Assembly (NCBI GenBank): GCA_047604965.1
Contig: JASGGQ010000001.1
Location: forward strand, 1-64,000
DNA length: 64,000 bases
Source of the DNA: JAGIBJ01 sp047604965
GTDB taxonomy: Bacteria > Actinomycetota > Thermoleophilia > Solirubrobacterales > Solirubrobacteraceae
Direction of reading: 5' to 3'
In this document: positions 44,087 to 53,422 of the stretch, piece after piece
How positions within the stretch are numbered: position 1 is the stretch's first letter
Layout: each line of letters starts with the position of its first letter
Translations under genes and position numbers: made by a program
Notes under the pieces: generated by a model
What the model was told of the DNA's origin: nothing
The model's input: the letters and a program-made list of their open reading frames with translations, nothing else
Database searches by the model: none

Positions 44087-45302
44087 ACCGCGCGCCGCGC
44101 AGCAGGGGCTGCCGCCGCTGCTGCGCAGCCACGATGAGGCGGTGGCCGCCGCGTCGGCGTTGGCCGGCAAGCTGGCGCCCGGTGCGATCGAGCGTGATCG
44201 TGCCGGGGCGGTGCCGTGGGAGGCGCTCAGCTGGCTCGATCGCAGCGGGCTGCTCTCGATCACGTTGCCCGCCGCGCTGGATGGCCCCGAACTGGGAGCG
44301 CGCACGCTTGCTGAGGTGATCAGGATCATTGCGGCAGCCGACCCGGCGATCGCACAGGTTCCACAGGCGCATTTCCTGTTCCCGCTGGCGCTCTGGGAGG
44401 TCGGGTCGGCCCGCGGGCGTGCGACGCTCGCCCAGGTAATCCTCGGCGGCGGGCGGATCGGCAATGCCGTCGCCGAACGCGGCGGCCAGCACGCCCAGGA
44501 CACCCGTACGCGACTGCTGCGGCATGGCGGCGAACTGCTGCTGCGCGGCACCAAGTACTACTGCACTGGCGCGATCAGCTCCGCCTTGATCGCGGTCAGC
44601 GCGATCGACGAGCACGACCGGTCTCTGCTGGCGTTCGTGCCGCGCGACGCACCGGGCGTTACGGCGCACGACGACTGGTCGGTCTTCGGGCAGCGCGCGA
44701 CGGTCAGCGGCACCACCGAGTTTTCGGATGTCGTCGTTGATCCCGAACTGGTCATCGACTATCAGGAGCTGTACGACGCGCCGCAAACGCTTGGCGCTCG
44801 CGCCCAGCTGGTGCATGCGGCGATCGAAGTCGGCATTGCGCGCGGCGCGCTCGACGATGCCGCAGCGTTCCTACGCGAACGTGCGCGCCCGTTCTTTGAG
44901 GCGGTGCGTGGCGGGTGGGCGCAGCGTGCCGCCGACGACCCACACACGATCCACCGCTTCGGTGAGCTGGACGTGCGCGTTCACGCCGCCGAAGCGTTGC
45001 TGCGCGCCGCCGCCGAACGGCTCGACGAGACGCCGGTGCGGCCCGATGATCCGCAGGTGGCCGCCGAAGCATCGGTCGCCGTTGCCCGCGCGAAGGCGTA
45101 CGGGAGCGAAGTTGCGGTGCAGGTCGCCAGCGATCTGTTCGCGCTGACCGGCACGTCGGCCGCCGATGCGAAGTACGGGCTCGATCGCCACTGGCGCAAC
45201 GCCCGCACCCATTCGATTCACGACCCGGTCGCCTGGAAGTACCACCACATCGGCGCGTGGGGGATCAGCGAAACCCTGCCCCCCAACCACGGCCAGCTCT
45301 AA
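44073..45302 (+). CDS. sfnB: SfnB-type acyl-CoA-dehydrogenase-like sulfur acquisition oxidoreductase
   Basis: 409 residues with the acyl-CoA dehydrogenase fold: helical N-terminus, FAD-binding beta domain (GTKYYCTGAISSALIAVSAI, HDDWSVFGQRATVSGTTEF) and a C-terminal bundle with LFALTGTSAADAKYGLDRHW, continuing RNARTHSIHDP as in SfnB/DszC-like flavin monooxygenases. The typical catalytic Glu of beta-oxidation dehydrogenases is absent. It probably uses reduced flavin to oxidise an organosulfur compound. Translationally coupled to sfnG. A long palindrome follows directly. Confidence 0.85.
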   Translation: MPVAEPRAAQQGLPPLLRSHDEAVAAASALAGKLAPGAIERDRAGAVPWEALSWLDRSGLLSITLPAALDGPELGARTLAEVIRIIAAADPAIAQVPQAHFLFPLALWEVGSARGRATLAQVILGGGRIGNAVAERGGQHAQDTRTRLLRHGGELLLRGTKYYCTGAISSALIAVSAIDEHDRSLLAFVPRDAPGVTAHDDWSVFGQRATVSGTTEFSDVVVDPELVIDYQELYDAPQTLGARAQLVHAAIEVGIARGALDDAAAFLRERARPFFEAVRGGWAQRAADDPHTIHRFGELDVRVHAAEALLRAAAERLDETPVRPDDPQVAAEASVAVARAKAYGSEVAVQVASDLFALTGTSAADAKYGLDRHWRNARTHSIHDPVAWKYHHIGAWGISETLPPNHGQL

Positions 45303-45311
45303 CTCCCCCGT

Positions 45312-45365
45312 CCGCCGAGCGTCGAGATTTGGCCCCTATAGGGGCCAAATCTCGACGCTCGGCGG
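45312..45365. repeat. 54-bp perfect palindrome, copy 2, at a convergent gene junction
   Basis: Perfect inverted repeat centred between 45338 and 45339; its inner 48 bases are the same as those of 2687-2736. It lies between the stops of sfnB (45302) and the ABC ATPase gene (45396), which face each other, exactly as copy 1 lies between the GH26-like gene and clpB. Confidence 0.85.
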
Positions 45366-45395
45366 GTGCGGCGCCGGCGGTGGGGTGCAGCGCGG

Positions 45396-46217
45396 TTAGT
45401 GTTCGATCGCGGTGCGGACGCGGCCGGCGAAGCTCGCGAACTCCGGCGTTCCGCGCAGCGACGGATCGCGTGGACCGTCCGCGAATGGCGGGCGCTCGTC
45501 GAAGACAATCCGGCCGGGGCGCGGACTCATCACCAGCACGCGCGTGCCGAGGAAGACCGCTTCGTCGACGCCGTGCGTGATGAACACGGCGGTGCGGCGT
45601 GACGCCAGCCAGATGCGATGCAGCTCCAGCTGGAGGTGTTCGCGCGTGAGCGCATCGAGCGCGCCAAACGGTTCGTCGAGCAGCATCAGCGGCGGCTCGT
45701 TGGCCAGCACGCGCGCGATCTGCGCGCGCTGCTGCATGCCGCCCGACAGCTCGTACGGCTTGGCGTCGCCGAACTCCCGAAGCCCGACCAACTCCAGATG
45801 TTCGTCGGCGATCCGCCGGCGCTCGGCCCGGCCCACCCCACGCAGGCGCGGGCCGAGCGCGACATTTTCCCGCACCGAATACCACGGGTACAGGTTTGGC
45901 TGCTGGAAGACGACGCCGCGTTCCGGCGCGGGACTCGACACCGCCGCATCGTCGACGAGTACCGCGCCGTCGCTGGGTGCGATGAAGCCGGCCAGCAGCG
46001 AGAGGAGCGTGCTTTTGCCGCAGCCCGACGGGCCGACGAGCGCGACGAACTCGCCCGGCTCGATCGTCAGATCGAGCGGGCCGAGCGCGTCGGTCGCGCG
46101 GCCGTCGGCCTCATAGCGGTGGCGCACGCCACGCAGCTCGGCGCGCAGGCCCGCGCGCTGGCGGTCCGGCGGCGAACCGGCGGGCTCAGGAGGCTGCGTG
46201 GCGGCGCCGCCGGTCAC
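45396..46217 (-). CDS. tauB: Taurine/sulfonate ABC transporter ATPase
   Basis: 273 residues. Walker A VGPSGCGKST, signature LSGGMQQRAQIARVLA, Walker B LMLLDEPFGALD and the H-loop FITHGVDEA are all intact. It is the cytoplasmic ATPase of the NitT/Tau family, driving import of a sulfonate. Third gene of an apparent tauC-tauA-tauB run on the minus strand; it overlaps tauA by 4 bp. Placed opposite ssuD-sfnG-sfnB, which use its cargo. SsuB is an equally fair name. Confidence 0.9.
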   Translation of the reverse strand: MTGGAATQPPEPAGSPPDRQRAGLRAELRGVRHRYEADGRATDALGPLDLTIEPGEFVALVGPSGCGKSTLLSLLAGFIAPSDGAVLVDDAAVSSPAPERGVVFQQPNLYPWYSVRENVALGPRLRGVGRAERRRIADEHLELVGLREFGDAKPYELSGGMQQRAQIARVLANEPPLMLLDEPFGALDALTREHLQLELHRIWLASRRTAVFITHGVDEAVFLGTRVLVMSPRPGRIVFDERPPFADGPRDPSLRGTPEFASFAGRVRTAIEH

Positions 46218-47254
46218 TGGCCGGCGACCTCGGTGGCCGGCGCGGCGTTGACGGCCTTGGCGTACGACTCCTGCGGCTGCACCGACGGAATCTGATCGAG
46301 CTGCTTGTTGAACTGCGCGGCGGCGAAGAGATTCTTCGCCAGGCCGCCGCCCAGGTAGTCGGCGCCGATCTGCTCCTTGGCGTCGAGGAAGATCAGGCCC
46401 TTGGCTTGGCTCTTGACGTCATCCGGCGAGAGGTTCAGCTCGGCCCCGACGGCGGTCGCCCACGCGGTCTCGTCGCTGCGGTATAGCTCCACCGCCTTGT
46501 TTTGCTGCGCGACCCAGCTCTTGAGCGCGTCCGGGTATTTGCTGGCGAACTCGTTCGTCGCGACGGCCAGGTCGTACGTCGTATTGCCCTTCTTGGCGAG
46601 GTCGGCGGAGGTGACGAGGATCTTGCCGCCGTCCTTGACGATTTTGTCGAGGTTCGGGTTCCAGACGTATGCGCCGTCGATGTCGCCGCGCGTCCACGCC
46701 GCGTAGATGTCGTCCGGCTCGGCGTCGATCACCTTCACCTTCGACTGGTCGATCCCGGCGTTCTTGAGTGCCGCCAGTAGCGAGTAGTGCGAGGTCGAAG
46801 CCAGCGGCGTCGCGATCGTCTTGCCTTCCAGCTGCGACAAGCTGGAGATGCTGGACTTGACGGCGAGCGCTTCGGCGGTGCCGATCACATCGTGGATCCA
46901 CGGCACTTGGTAGGCGAGCGGCTGCGAGAGTCCACGGGACACCGGGCTCGAGCCGGCGAGGCCGATGTCGATCGACTTCGCGGCGACCGCTTCGTTGACC
47001 GAGCCGCCGGAGTCAAACAGCTTCCATTCGATCTTCGTGTTCGGGAGCGCCTGCTCGAGCCACCCCTCGTGCTTGACGACCAGGTCGCCGTTCGGGATCG
47101 CTTGATAGCCGATCGTGATTGTTTGCGGGGCGCTGCTCGTCGCCGAGGTTGAGGCGCTGTCCGACGCTGAATCATCGCTGCCGCATGCCGCGACGGTGGC
47201 GGCAAGCAGGCCGGTCGCGAGTGCGGTGAGCAGCAGGGGACGAGTACGGGGCAT
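46214..47254 (-). CDS. tauA: Taurine-type sulfonate-binding lipoprotein
   Basis: 346 residues. The signal peptide ends in the lipobox TVAAC, so it is a membrane-anchored lipoprotein. The binding domain has TIGYQAIPNGDLVV, FDSGGSVNEAVAAKSIDIGL, ASTSHYSLLAALKNAG and AAWTRGDIDGAYVWNP, which closely track TauA. It captures taurine or a related sulfonate for the adjacent permease and ATPase. The ATG at 47254 opens the signal peptide. It is separated from tauC by 67 bp. Confidence 0.9.
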   Translation of the reverse strand: MPRTRPLLLTALATGLLAATVAACGSDDSASDSASTSATSSAPQTITIGYQAIPNGDLVVKHEGWLEQALPNTKIEWKLFDSGGSVNEAVAAKSIDIGLAGSSPVSRGLSQPLAYQVPWIHDVIGTAEALAVKSSISSLSQLEGKTIATPLASTSHYSLLAALKNAGIDQSKVKVIDAEPDDIYAAWTRGDIDGAYVWNPNLDKIVKDGGKILVTSADLAKKGNTTYDLAVATNEFASKYPDALKSWVAQQNKAVELYRSDETAWATAVGAELNLSPDDVKSQAKGLIFLDAKEQIGADYLGGGLAKNLFAAAQFNKQLDQIPSVQPQESYAKAVNAAPATEVAGQ

Positions 47255-47321
47255 GGGTGGGTGTCCGAGCGGTTGGGGTCGTTGGGGGTGGAGGAAGAAG
47301 AGGCGCAGCACCGGCAAGCGG

Positions 47322-48182
47322 TCAGGTTTTGCCGCGCCAGGGCACGGCGCGGCGCTCGAGGTTCTTGACGAGCAGGTCGAGCGCGATCGCCGTCAGGCCG
47401 ATCACGATGATGCAGAGCACCGCAGTGTCGGTTTGCTGGAACTTCTTCGTCGACCATGCAAGTCCGCCGATGCCGGGAATGCCGTCGACCGTCTCGGCGG
47501 CGACGATCGTCGTCCACGCGAAGCCGATCGCCAGCCGCACGCCGGTGAAGAGTTCCGGCAGTACCGACGGCAAGATCACGTGCCGCAATGCCTGGCGGCG
47601 GCCGGCACCGAGCGCGCGAATCGCATCCAGGCGCTGCTGCGGGATGCCGCGCACGCCGCTGAGCACCGAGAGCGCGATCGGCGGAAACGCGGCCAGGAAC
47701 AGGAGCCAGATCTTGGAGGTGTTCTCGATCCCGAACCAGATGATCAGCAGCGAAAAGTAGGCGAGCGGTGGCAACGCGCGGATGAAGTTGACGTACGGCT
47801 CGGCGATCAGGCGAAACCACTTGGAGGTGGCGAGTGCGAGGCCGAGCAGCAGCCCGAAGACGATGCCCAGGCCGACGCCGGAGAAGATCCGTACCAGTGA
47901 GGCCCAGAGGTGTTCCCAGAGGAAGTAGCCGCTCAGTCCGCGCTGCCCGTTGTGGATCGTGACCGACTCCACGAAGCGCGACCACACCGCGCTCGGCCGC
48001 GGGACGAACAGCTCGGGCCAGAGCTGCGCGGCGGCGACCGTCCACCAGACGGCGAGCAGCACGGCCAGCGAGAGCACCCGGATCGCTACGCGCCGGCCCA
48101 GAGCCCTCGCGCTCTGCTTCGGCGTGCCATTCGCGCGGCGTGCCTTCGACGTTCGTGGGATGGCGGCGGTCCGGGTGCTCAT
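47322..48182 (-). CDS. tauC: Taurine/sulfonate ABC transporter permease
   Basis: 286 residues with about six membrane segments. The EAA loop reads LDAIRALGAGRRQALRHVIL, and WTTIVAAETVDGIPGIGGLA and LERRAVPW near the end match TauC/SsuC. It is the inner-membrane channel of the import system. First gene of the transporter run, starting at 48182. An AT-rich 60-bp patch with GTTAATGCTATTTCC (48244-48258) lies upstream. Confidence 0.9.
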   Translation of the reverse strand: MSTRTAAIPRTSKARRANGTPKQSARALGRRVAIRVLSLAVLLAVWWTVAAAQLWPELFVPRPSAVWSRFVESVTIHNGQRGLSGYFLWEHLWASLVRIFSGVGLGIVFGLLLGLALATSKWFRLIAEPYVNFIRALPPLAYFSLLIIWFGIENTSKIWLLFLAAFPPIALSVLSGVRGIPQQRLDAIRALGAGRRQALRHVILPSVLPELFTGVRLAIGFAWTTIVAAETVDGIPGIGGLAWSTKKFQQTDTAVLCIIVIGLTAIALDLLVKNLERRAVPWRGKT

Positions 48183-48477
48183 CGGTTGCGTTCGCGCCGT
48201 TCCCGATTCGGCGCGGCCCGTTAAATCTAGCAAACCCGACAGAGTTAATGCTATTTCCGATCTGGCGGCCCCAGCGCGCCGTGGCCTCCTCGTCGAATCG
48301 CAGCGAGATCGACGCGCCGAGTCGGCCAAACTCCGCAGCCGGTCGGCAATCCGCCCGACTCCGCATCGCAGGCCGGGATACGCTGGCCAGCAACGGATGC
48401 CAGCACAGGCGTACAACGGCAAGGAATGCGTGTGCAAAGCACGCCTCGCGCGCTGCGATCAGTCGTGCGTGCGCGAC

Positions 48478-49143
48478 ATGCTCGACACGCCGTTCTATGT
48501 CGCCTGCCTGCGGCTGACCGACCGGCGCTGCCTCGTCGTCGGCGGTGGCGAGGTCGCCTTGGAGAAGGTCGACGGGCTGCTCGCCTGCGACGCGCAGGTG
48601 ACGGTCGTCGCGCCGCAGCTCTGCGGTGAGCTGGCGCAGCTTGTCGCCGAAGGCTCGATCGACTATCTCCCGCAGCGGTATGCGCCCGCGCAGCTCGACG
48701 GCGCGTTCCTGGTGATCGCCGCCACCGACGACACCGATGTCAACATCGCCGTGTACGACGACGCCGAGCGGCGCGCGATGCTGGTCAACGTGGTCGATGT
48801 TCCGCCGCTGTGCAACTTCATCCTGCCCGCGATCCTGCGGACCGGGCCGATCGCGATCGCGATCTCCACGGCCGGCGCGTCGCCGGCACTGGCCAAGCGG
48901 ATGAAGCGTGAGATCGGCGAGCAGTTCGGCGCGGAGTACGCGCGCCTTGCGATCCTGCTCAACGAGGCGCGCGGCTGGGCGAAGGCGATGCTGCCGACGT
49001 ATCAACACCGCAAGGCGTTCTTCGAAGCGATCGTCGACGGTGACCCGGACCCGGTCGCGCTGCTGCGCAGCGGCCGCGAAGCCGAGGTGCGCGCCGTGAT
49101 CGCGCAGGCGCAGCATCAAGCCGTCAAGGAGCTTGCCGCATGA
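48478..49143 (+). CDS. Precorrin-2 dehydrogenase / sirohydrochlorin ferrochelatase (CysG N-terminal type)
   Basis: 221 residues. A Rossmann motif CLVVGGGEVALEKVDGLLAC, the NVVDVPPLCNFILPAILRTG block and ISTAGASPALAKRMKREIGE identify the CysG-N/Met8 family that oxidises precorrin-2 and inserts iron for siroheme. No methyltransferase part is present; that activity is encoded at 54325-55965. Siroheme serves sulfite reductase, fitting the facing sulfonate cluster. The ATG at 48478 is chosen; in-frame GTG at 48469 is possible. It starts a series of tightly spaced genes running to 55965. Confidence 0.9.
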   Translation: MLDTPFYVACLRLTDRRCLVVGGGEVALEKVDGLLACDAQVTVVAPQLCGELAQLVAEGSIDYLPQRYAPAQLDGAFLVIAATDDTDVNIAVYDDAERRAMLVNVVDVPPLCNFILPAILRTGPIAIAISTAGASPALAKRMKREIGEQFGAEYARLAILLNEARGWAKAMLPTYQHRKAFFEAIVDGDPDPVALLRSGREAEVRAVIAQAQHQAVKELAA

Positions 49144-49670
49144 CCATCCCCGCCGTGCTCGTGATCGCACATGATGTCAACACCCCCGGCTTCGACCTCG
49201 ACATCGAGGAGTACGGCCCGGAGATCGCGGCGCGGGTCGAAGCGGTCGGAGGCGACGTGCTGGCGATCGAGCTGGTGCCGCTTGGCGGGGAACTGTTCGA
49301 GGAGCGGATGCAGCACTACATCGATGGCGAAGTGGCGCTGTTGCTGACGATCGGTGGTGCCGGCATCGGGCCCGACGACATCGTCCCGGAGCTGACCTCG
49401 ATCATCGTGGAGCGGCGTGTGCCGGGACTCGAAGAGCTGATGCGCCGCGCGTTGGCCGACGAAGCGCCGGCCGGCAGCCTGGAGCGCGGCGCCTGCGGCA
49501 TCGCCGGCGGGACGCTGGTCGTCAACCTGCCGCGCGAACTGCGGCTGATCGAAACGGCGCTGGCGTCGCTGGCGCCGGTCCTGCCGACGATCCACACTCG
49601 TCTTCAAGGGCGCGAACCGTCGCCGGATGCCGGTGACGGTTCGCCGCCAGGCGACGAGTACGACGAATAG
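49140..49670 (+). CDS. MoaB/Mog-like molybdopterin-binding domain protein
   Basis: 176 residues. LLLTIGGAGIGPDDIVPELT corresponds to the TGGTG motif of MogA/MoaB, and GIAGGTLVVNLPRELRLIET to the conserved GxxxxTLIVNLPG block, so it probably adenylylates molybdopterin or is a relative. The threonine of TGGTG is replaced, as is the final Gly of NLPG, so activity is uncertain. It overlaps the precorrin-2 dehydrogenase by 4 bp and touches ccmA. Its place in a heme/siroheme run is unusual. Confidence 0.75.
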   Translation: MTIPAVLVIAHDVNTPGFDLDIEEYGPEIAARVEAVGGDVLAIELVPLGGELFEERMQHYIDGEVALLLTIGGAGIGPDDIVPELTSIIVERRVPGLEELMRRALADEAPAGSLERGACGIAGGTLVVNLPRELRLIETALASLAPVLPTIHTRLQGREPSPDAGDGSPPGDEYDE

Positions 49671-50405
49671 GTGGCCGCCACGATGCCAGCCGCCGCGCCG
49701 CCGGGTCCGGCTCCGGCGGCGGCACTGCCCGCCGTCGCGGCGCGTGAACTGGCCGTCGCGCATGGCGTGCGACCGGTGATCGCCAACCTGACGTTCGAGG
49801 TGCCGGCCGGGGCGACGGTGGCACTGCTCGGCCCGAACGGCACCGGCAAATCGACGTTGCTGCGCGTGCTTGCCGGATTGCGGGCGCCACGCGGCGGCGA
49901 GCTGACGGTGCTCGGACACCGGTTGCCGGCGGAGCGGTGGGCGTTGCGCGGGCAGGTGGGGCTCGTCGCCCACCAGCCGCTGCTGTATCGCGAGCTGACG
50001 GTCGCGGAGAACCTGCGGTATCACGCTGGACTGCATGGCCTCCCGCGAGCGCGCGTGCGCGAGCTGATGCAGCAGGCGGAGCTAACGGCGCGCGCCGATC
50101 AGCCGGTCGGCGCGCTGTCGCGCGGGCTGGTGCAGCGCACCTCGGTGGCGCGCGCGCTGCTTGCCGACCCGCCGCTGCTGCTGCTCGATGAGCCGTTTGC
50201 GAATCTCGACCCGGTCGCCCTGCATCTCGTCGGCGGCCTGCTCGGCCCGCGCGAGGGCCGTACCCGCGTGATCGCTAGCCACGATCCGGCCGGGGCGCTC
50301 GCCGGCGCCGATCTGGTCGTGGTGCTCGGCCCGGCGGCGACCGTGCGGTATGCCGGACCGGTGAGCGGCGTCAGCGTCGCCGAGGTGGAGGCGATGTACC
50401 GATGA
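49671..50405 (+). CDS. ccmA: Cytochrome c biogenesis ATPase CcmA
   Basis: 244 residues. Walker A LLGPNGTGKSTLLRVLAGLR, signature LSRGLVQRTSVARALLADPP and Walker B LLLLDEPFANLD with the short CcmA length. With CcmB and CcmC it forms the heme-handling ABC complex of system I cytochrome c maturation. The start is GTG at 49671, abutting the previous stop codon; an ATG at 49683 is possible. It overlaps ccmB by 4 bp. Confidence 0.9.
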   Translation: MAATMPAAAPPGPAPAAALPAVAARELAVAHGVRPVIANLTFEVPAGATVALLGPNGTGKSTLLRVLAGLRAPRGGELTVLGHRLPAERWALRGQVGLVAHQPLLYRELTVAENLRYHAGLHGLPRARVRELMQQAELTARADQPVGALSRGLVQRTSVARALLADPPLLLLDEPFANLDPVALHLVGGLLGPREGRTRVIASHDPAGALAGADLVVVLGPAATVRYAGPVSGVSVAEVEAMYR

Positions 50406-51079
50406 GTGGGCTGCGCGCGACGCTGCTGGTGCTCCGCAAGGATCTGCTGCTGGAGCGCCGCACCTTCGAGCTGCTGCCCTCGATGGGGCTGCTGGCGCTC
50501 GGTACCGTCGTGCTGATGCGCTTCGCGCTCAATCGCGACGCCGTCGACGGCGACCTCGCGGCCGGTACCTTGCTGATCCCGCTGCTGCTGGCCGCGCTGC
50601 TTGGGATCGCACGGCTCTTCGCGGCCGAAGAGCAGGACGCCGGAATCGACCAGTTTTTGCTGTCGCCCGCGCCGTCCGGCGCGCTGCTGGCCGCCAAGGT
50701 GATCGGCTTGCTGCTCGTGCTCGTGACGCTCGAACTGGTGCTGGTGCCGCTCTTCGCGTTGCTGTTGCTCGACCCGCCGCTGGCGCCGGTGCTACCGCAG
50801 ATCGTGCTGGTGTTGTTGCTGCTCGATGTGGCGCTGGCGGTGATCGGTGGGCTGGTTGCCGGCCTCGCGATCGGCTCGCGCAGCCGGGAGCTGCTGATCC
50901 CGATTTTGGTGGTGCCGTTTGCGCTGCCGGCGCTGATTGCGGCGCAGGCGGCGCTGGCGCCGGTGCTCGCCACCGAGCCCGGCCCACTGGCGACCCGGTG
51001 GCCGGCGGTCGTCGCCATCTATGCTGTGATCCTCGGCCTCGTCGGCTCTGTCCTGGCTGAGTTCCTCGTCGAAGACTGA
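50402..51079 (+). CDS. ccmB: Heme exporter membrane protein CcmB
   Basis: 225 residues with six membrane segments. LRKDLLLERRTFELLPSMGL at the start and FAAEEQDAGIDQFLLSPAPS after the second segment are CcmB blocks. Membrane partner of CcmA. It overlaps ccmA by 4 bp and is followed 26 bp later by ccmC. Confidence 0.88.
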   Translation: MSGLRATLLVLRKDLLLERRTFELLPSMGLLALGTVVLMRFALNRDAVDGDLAAGTLLIPLLLAALLGIARLFAAEEQDAGIDQFLLSPAPSGALLAAKVIGLLLVLVTLELVLVPLFALLLLDPPLAPVLPQIVLVLLLLDVALAVIGGLVAGLAIGSRSRELLIPILVVPFALPALIAAQAALAPVLATEPGPLATRWPAVVAIYAVILGLVGSVLAEFLVED

Positions 51080-51105
51080 CGCGGCCTCCCGAACCTTCCG
51101 CCTTC

Positions 51106-51828
51106 ATGACCGTCCGCGGCCTCCGCCCCCTGTCGATCCTCTCGGCCGCGCTGATCGCGGTCGGCTTCGGCATGGTCTTCTTCTATGCGCCGCTCGACGC
51201 CGACCAAGGCTTCCGGCAGAAGATCTTCTACCTGCATGTGCCGCTGGGCATCATCGGCCTCGTTGGCTTCATCCTCGGTGGCTGGCATGGGCTGCGCTAC
51301 CTGCGCAGCGGGAACGGCGCGCACGATCTGAAGTCGTACGTGTACATCCACCAGGCGCAGATTGTCGCGGTCGCGGTGCTGATCACCGGTTCGATCTGGG
51401 GCCGCACCGCGTGGGGTGCGTGGTGGCGCTGGGATGAACCGTTCCTGGTGTCGTTCCTGTTTTTGTTCCTGATCTACGCGACCTATCAGGTGCTGCGCTT
51501 CTCGATCGACGATCCGCAACGCCAGGCGCGGGCGGCGAGCGCCTTCGCCGTGGCGGCCGGCGCGTTCGTGCCGGTGAACTTCACCGTCGTGCGGATGGCG
51601 AACGAGTACATCCACCCGCGCACGCTCGACAACGCCGCCAGCGGCGGATTGCCCGGCCCGGTGCTCGCGACCTTCCTCGTTTGCTTCGCGGCGATTACCG
51701 TGCTCTTCATGACGCTCGTGCGGTACGAGTTGCTGTCGAAGGCGACGACCTTCCGCCTGCGTGCGCTGGAGCGCCGGGCCGGGGGCGATGACCTGCTCCC
51801 TCGCCGATCGGCGGTGCTTGAAGCATGA
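51106..51828 (+). CDS. ccmC: Heme exporter/handling protein CcmC
   Basis: 240 residues with six membrane segments. The tryptophan-rich WWD heme-binding motif GSIWGRTAWGAWWRWDEPFL is intact, and the flanking histidines in FYLHVPLGI and YVYIHQAQ fit the axial ligands of CcmC. It presents heme to CcmE; no ccmE or ccmF is visible in this window. It overlaps the CcmD-like gene by 4 bp. Confidence 0.92.
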   Translation: MTVRGLRPLSILSAALIAVGFGMVFFYAPLDADQGFRQKIFYLHVPLGIIGLVGFILGGWHGLRYLRSGNGAHDLKSYVYIHQAQIVAVAVLITGSIWGRTAWGAWWRWDEPFLVSFLFLFLIYATYQVLRFSIDDPQRQARAASAFAVAAGAFVPVNFTVVRMANEYIHPRTLDNAASGGLPGPVLATFLVCFAAITVLFMTLVRYELLSKATTFRLRALERRAGGDDLLPRRSAVLEA

Positions 51829-52097
51829 GCGTGCCGAGTGTGGTGGCGATGGTCCCGGAGGACTCCGGCGGCCCGTACGTGATCGCGGCGTACGTCGTGT
51901 TCTTGACGATCGTCGTGATCTACGTGGCGATCATGGCGCAGCGACTGACGCGGCTCACCCGCCAGGCCGACGCGATCCAGGCGCGCCTGGATGCGCGCGA
52001 CGCCGCAGCACGCGATACCGGCGCGAGCGCCGCGCCCGGCGCCGCGCCGAACGCCGCCGCAGTGCCGGCCGCGACAGCGGAAGGGGCTCCGCGATGA
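51825..52097 (+). CDS. Small single-pass membrane protein, CcmD-like
   Basis: 90 residues: one membrane segment (YVIAAYVVFLTIVVIYVAIM) followed by a basic stretch and an Ala-rich tail. Position directly after ccmC and the topology suit CcmD, which holds the CcmABC complex together; the sequence itself has few diagnostic residues. It overlaps both neighbours by 4 bp. Confidence 0.7.
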   Translation: MSVPSVVAMVPEDSGGPYVIAAYVVFLTIVVIYVAIMAQRLTRLTRQADAIQARLDARDAAARDTGASAAPGAAPNAAAVPAATAEGAPR

Positions 52098-53422
52098 GTG
52101 AATTGCTGACGATCGGCGTCACGCACCGCACCGCACCGGTGGCGTTGCGCGAGCGGCTCGCGCTGCCGAACGACGGCGCCGGGCATGTGCTCAGCGAACT
52201 GGCGGCTGGCGCCGGTGCGATCCACGAACTGGTCGCGATCTCGACCTGCAACCGGACGGAGATCACCGTGCTGGCCGCCGATGCCGGCCACGCCCGCGCC
52301 GGTCTGGTCGACGTGCTCTCGCGCCGTGGCGGCGTTCGCGCCGACGACCTCGAAGATGTGCTCTTTACGCTGCACGACGACGAGGTGCCGCGCCACCTGT
52401 TCCGCGTCGCCTCCGGCCTTGATTCGATGGTGCTCGGCGAAGCGGAGATCCTCGGCCAAGTGCGCCGCGCGCATGAACTTGCGCGGTCGGCCGGGACCAG
52501 CGGCCCGACGCTCGACCGGCTCTTTGCCGACGCGCTGGCGACCGGTGGTCGCGTGCGTGCCGAAACGGCGCTCGGTCACGGTGCGATGTCGATCTCATCG
52601 CTGGCGGCGCAGGTCGCCGAACGCGACCTCGGCGATCTGACCGGCCGCAGCGTCGTGATCATCGGTGCCGGGGAGACCGCTGAGCTGGCCGCCGCCGCGT
52701 TCCATCAGCGGGGCGTCGCAGCGCTCTTTGTGGCCAACCGCCGGGCGACCCGTGCGATGTGCCTGGCCGCGCGCTTCGAGGGTGGCGTCGCATCGCTCGA
52801 TCGCCTGCCGGAGATGCTCGTTTCGGCCGATGTGGTCGTCGCCGCGACCGCATCGCCGCACCCGATTCTGCATCGCGATGCCGTCGCCGAGGTGCTGCCC
52901 GAGCGCGCCGGCCGGCCGCTGCTGCTGCTCGATCTGGCCGTCCCGCGCGATATCGAGCCGTCGGTCGGCGAGCTCGGCGGCGTGACGCGCTACGACCTCG
53001 ACGGCCTCGGGCGGGTGATCGCCCGCAACCAGACGGTGCGCGAAGTCGAGGCGGTGCGCGCCGAGGCGATCGTCGACGATGAACGCGCCCGCTTCGGCGA
53101 GTGGATGGCAACGCGCGGCGTCGCGCCGACGATCGCGGCGATGCACCGTCAGGCCGACGAGATCGTCGAGCGCGTGCTGCAAGAGAACGCGGCCCGCTGG
53201 GAATCGGCGTCGACTCGTGACCGCGCGCGCATCGAAGCGGTCGCGCGCGCCGTCGCGACGCGCATCCTGCATGAGCCGACGATCCGTCTGCGGTCGCTCG
53301 ATCCCGCCGCCGGCCACCGCCGCGTGGAGATCTTGCGCGAACTGTTCGGCCTCGACGGTGAGGTGGAGGACGGTTCGACGCTGCCCGCCGATGTGCCGAC
53401 CGGCCACCGTCCGCTGCGGTGA
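52094..53422 (+). CDS. hemA: Glutamyl-tRNA reductase
   Basis: 442 residues. The first committed step of C5-pathway tetrapyrrole synthesis. Catalytic Cys in ISTCNRTEI (about residue 50), GLDSMVLGEAEILGQVRRAH, Rossmann VVIIGAGETAELAAAAF and the C-terminal dimerisation helix are present. The ATG at 52094 overlaps the CcmD-like stop by 4 bp; hemC overlaps the end. It reduces Glu-tRNA to glutamate semialdehyde; the next enzymes HemL and HemB are not in the window. Confidence 0.96.
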   Translation: MSELLTIGVTHRTAPVALRERLALPNDGAGHVLSELAAGAGAIHELVAISTCNRTEITVLAADAGHARAGLVDVLSRRGGVRADDLEDVLFTLHDDEVPRHLFRVASGLDSMVLGEAEILGQVRRAHELARSAGTSGPTLDRLFADALATGGRVRAETALGHGAMSISSLAAQVAERDLGDLTGRSVVIIGAGETAELAAAAFHQRGVAALFVANRRATRAMCLAARFEGGVASLDRLPEMLVSADVVVAATASPHPILHRDAVAEVLPERAGRPLLLLDLAVPRDIEPSVGELGGVTRYDLDGLGRVIARNQTVREVEAVRAEAIVDDERARFGEWMATRGVAPTIAAMHRQADEIVERVLQENAARWESASTRDRARIEAVARAVATRILHEPTIRLRSLDPAAGHRRVEILRELFGLDGEVEDGSTLPADVPTGHRPLR